Positions 13,467-14,527 of a DNA stretch of 14,527 bases are shown here, one piece after another. The DNA is taken from positions 1-14,527 of the forward strand of contig JAJYRX010000012.1 of assembly GCA_021793875.1 (NCBI GenBank), read 5' to 3'. Each line of letters starts with the position of its first letter. Positions within the stretch are counted from its first letter, which is position 1. The notes beneath the pieces are model-generated. The model was given only the letters and a program-made list of their open reading frames with translations, was not told the DNA's origin and made no database searches. This DNA comes from Pseudomonadota bacterium (GTDB taxonomy: Bacteria > Pseudomonadota > Gammaproteobacteria > Burkholderiales > Burkholderiaceae_B). Made by a program: the position numbers and the translations under genes.

Positions 13467-14527
13467 ATGTTAGATAACGTAATTCTGGGGTTTTCGGAAG
13501 CGCTTACTTTAAGCAACCTGTTTTACTCGTTTATAGGGGTATTTGTTGGTAACCTTATAGGTGTATTGCCTGGTATAGGTGCGCTTGCAGCTATATCTAT
13601 GCTGCTGCCTATAACATATGGCTTAAGTCCGGCGGGTGCACTTATGATGCTGGCTGGTTTGTATTATGGAACCAGCTATGGTGGCGCAGTAACCTCTATA
13701 CTTCTTAACCTACCGGGTACACCTTCACACGCTGTGGTGTGTCTAGATGGTAACCCTATGGCACGACAGGGTCGTGCAGGGCCAGCTCTGTTTAGCGCTA
13801 TGGTTTCATCATTTATAGGTGCAACGGCTGGCATAATACTTATAAAGGTTTTTAGCCCGTTATTAGTTGAGGTTGCGTTCCAGTTTGGTCCAGCTGAGTA
13901 CTTTGCACTAATGCTGCTTGGTTTGTTGGCAGCTTCAACATTAACTAGCGGCTCAGCCTTAAAAGGTGTGGCCATGGTGCTGGTTGGTCTTATAGCTGGC
14001 GTGGTAGGCACTGATGTAAACACTGGAGTAACCAGGTTTACATTCGGAATACCTGAGCTTCAAGATGGCCTTTCCTTGGTAGCTCTTGCAATGGGTTTGT
14101 TTGGCATAGCCGATGTGCTTGCCAGTGCAGGTCGCTTAGGGTCAGGCGCTACCGTAATAGATAGTAAGGTTGGTTTGCGTGAGCTATGGCGCGGACGCAA
14201 GGAGCTTAAGCGTACCGGTGGTGCTGTAGGTAGGGGTGCCGGTATAGGCTCTTTCTTTGGTTTATTGCCTGGTACGGGTGGTACGCTTGCCTCGTTTATG
14301 TCTTATGCACTAGAAAAAAAGATCTCTAAAGAGCCAAAACGTTTTGGTCGTGGTGCTATAGAAGGTGTTGCTGGTCCTGAATCGGCTAATAGTTCTGCTG
14401 TTGTTACAGCGTTTATCCCAACACTTACGCTAGGTATTCCAGGCGATGCAGTAATGGCGTTAATGTTGGGTGCACTAATGATTCATAATATACAGCCTGG
14501 TCCACAACTTATGGTAGAGCACCCAAC
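13467..14527 (+). CDS. tctA: Tripartite tricarboxylate transporter large membrane subunit TctA, 3'-truncated by window edge
   Basis: Main transport channel of the Tct importer. The frame runs open from the ATG at 13467 to the window end: 353 codons visible of about 500 expected. The N-terminal half has GVLPGIGALAAISMLLP (32-48), GLYYGTSYGGAVTSILLNLPGTPSH (64-88) and DGNPMARQGRAG (94-105). The second half repeats the pattern with GLLPGTGGTLASFMSY (265-280), GVAGPESANSSA (300-311) and LTLGIPGDAVMALMLGALMIHNIQPGP (320-346). This duplicated P-G-rich layout is typical of the family. Spacing of 4 bases from tctB implies coupled translation. About 17 of 22 Ile codons are ATA (counted by eye). The carboxylate substrate cannot be read from the sequence. 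Confidence 0.95.
   Translation, partial: MLDNVILGFSEALTLSNLFYSFIGVFVGNLIGVLPGIGALAAISMLLPITYGLSPAGALMMLAGLYYGTSYGGAVTSILLNLPGTPSHAVVCLDGNPMARQGRAGPALFSAMVSSFIGATAGIILIKVFSPLLVEVAFQFGPAEYFALMLLGLLAASTLTSGSALKGVAMVLVGLIAGVVGTDVNTGVTRFTFGIPELQDGLSLVALAMGLFGIADVLASAGRLGSGATVIDSKVGLRELWRGRKELKRTGGAVGRGAGIGSFFGLLPGTGGTLASFMSYALEKKISKEPKRFGRGAIEGVAGPESANSSAVVTAFIPTLTLGIPGDAVMALMLGALMIHNIQPGPQLMVEHP

Noticed and set aside
13676..14023. Antisense open frame of 115 codons within tctA
   Set aside because: The + strand encodes a clear TctA protein over the same bases; the antisense frame has no ribosome binding site or family features that I recognise.

Overview
The window looks like a bacterial chromosome segment from a betaproteobacterium, probably Burkholderiales and close to Alcaligenaceae. 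The evidence is the sequence style of the F1Fo subunits (AtpB start, AtpE, the gamma subunit C-terminus), a short-type IlvD, and a tripartite tricarboxylate (Tct) transporter. This assignment is by recognition only; no search was run. Every gene lies on the + strand and spacing is tight. No mobile element, CRISPR array, rRNA or tRNA was seen, and no gap exceeds about 165 bases.

Layout. Positions 1-660 hold the 3' part of an enoyl-CoA hydratase gene cut by the window edge. Positions 661-822 are a spacer with a candidate promoter and a long inverted repeat. Positions 823-8127 carry a complete ATP synthase operon in the classical order atpI-B-E-F-H-A-G-D-C, closed by a strong intrinsic terminator (8150-8178). 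Several spacers inside this operon have structure: a U-rich stretch before atpE, a long GC-rich hairpin after atpE, a hairpin around the atpA ribosome binding site, and a perfect hairpin before atpG. Positions 8239-12899 form a second tight run: ilvD (dihydroxy-acid dehydratase), nadE (ammonia-dependent NAD synthetase), an OmpR-family response regulator and its HAMP-type sensor kinase. Positions 12900-13000 hold direct repeats, a -10-like box and a stem-loop. tctB follows, and then tctA, which runs off the window end.

How the parts work together. The atp genes encode all eight structural subunits of the proton-driven ATP synthase plus the assembly factor AtpI. The second run joins branched-chain amino acid synthesis, NAD synthesis and a two-component system. 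That system lies directly upstream of the small and large membrane subunits of a Tct carboxylate importer, so it is a natural candidate regulator of the importer. No periplasmic receptor gene (tctC/bug) lies upstream of tctB.

I found no convincing wholly new system. The points most worth a second look are the direct repeats plus -10-like box before tctB, the His-Asn (not His-Asp/Glu) phosphorylation motif in the kinase, the RNA structures in the atp spacers, and the heavy use of the ATA isoleucine codon outside the ATP synthase genes.
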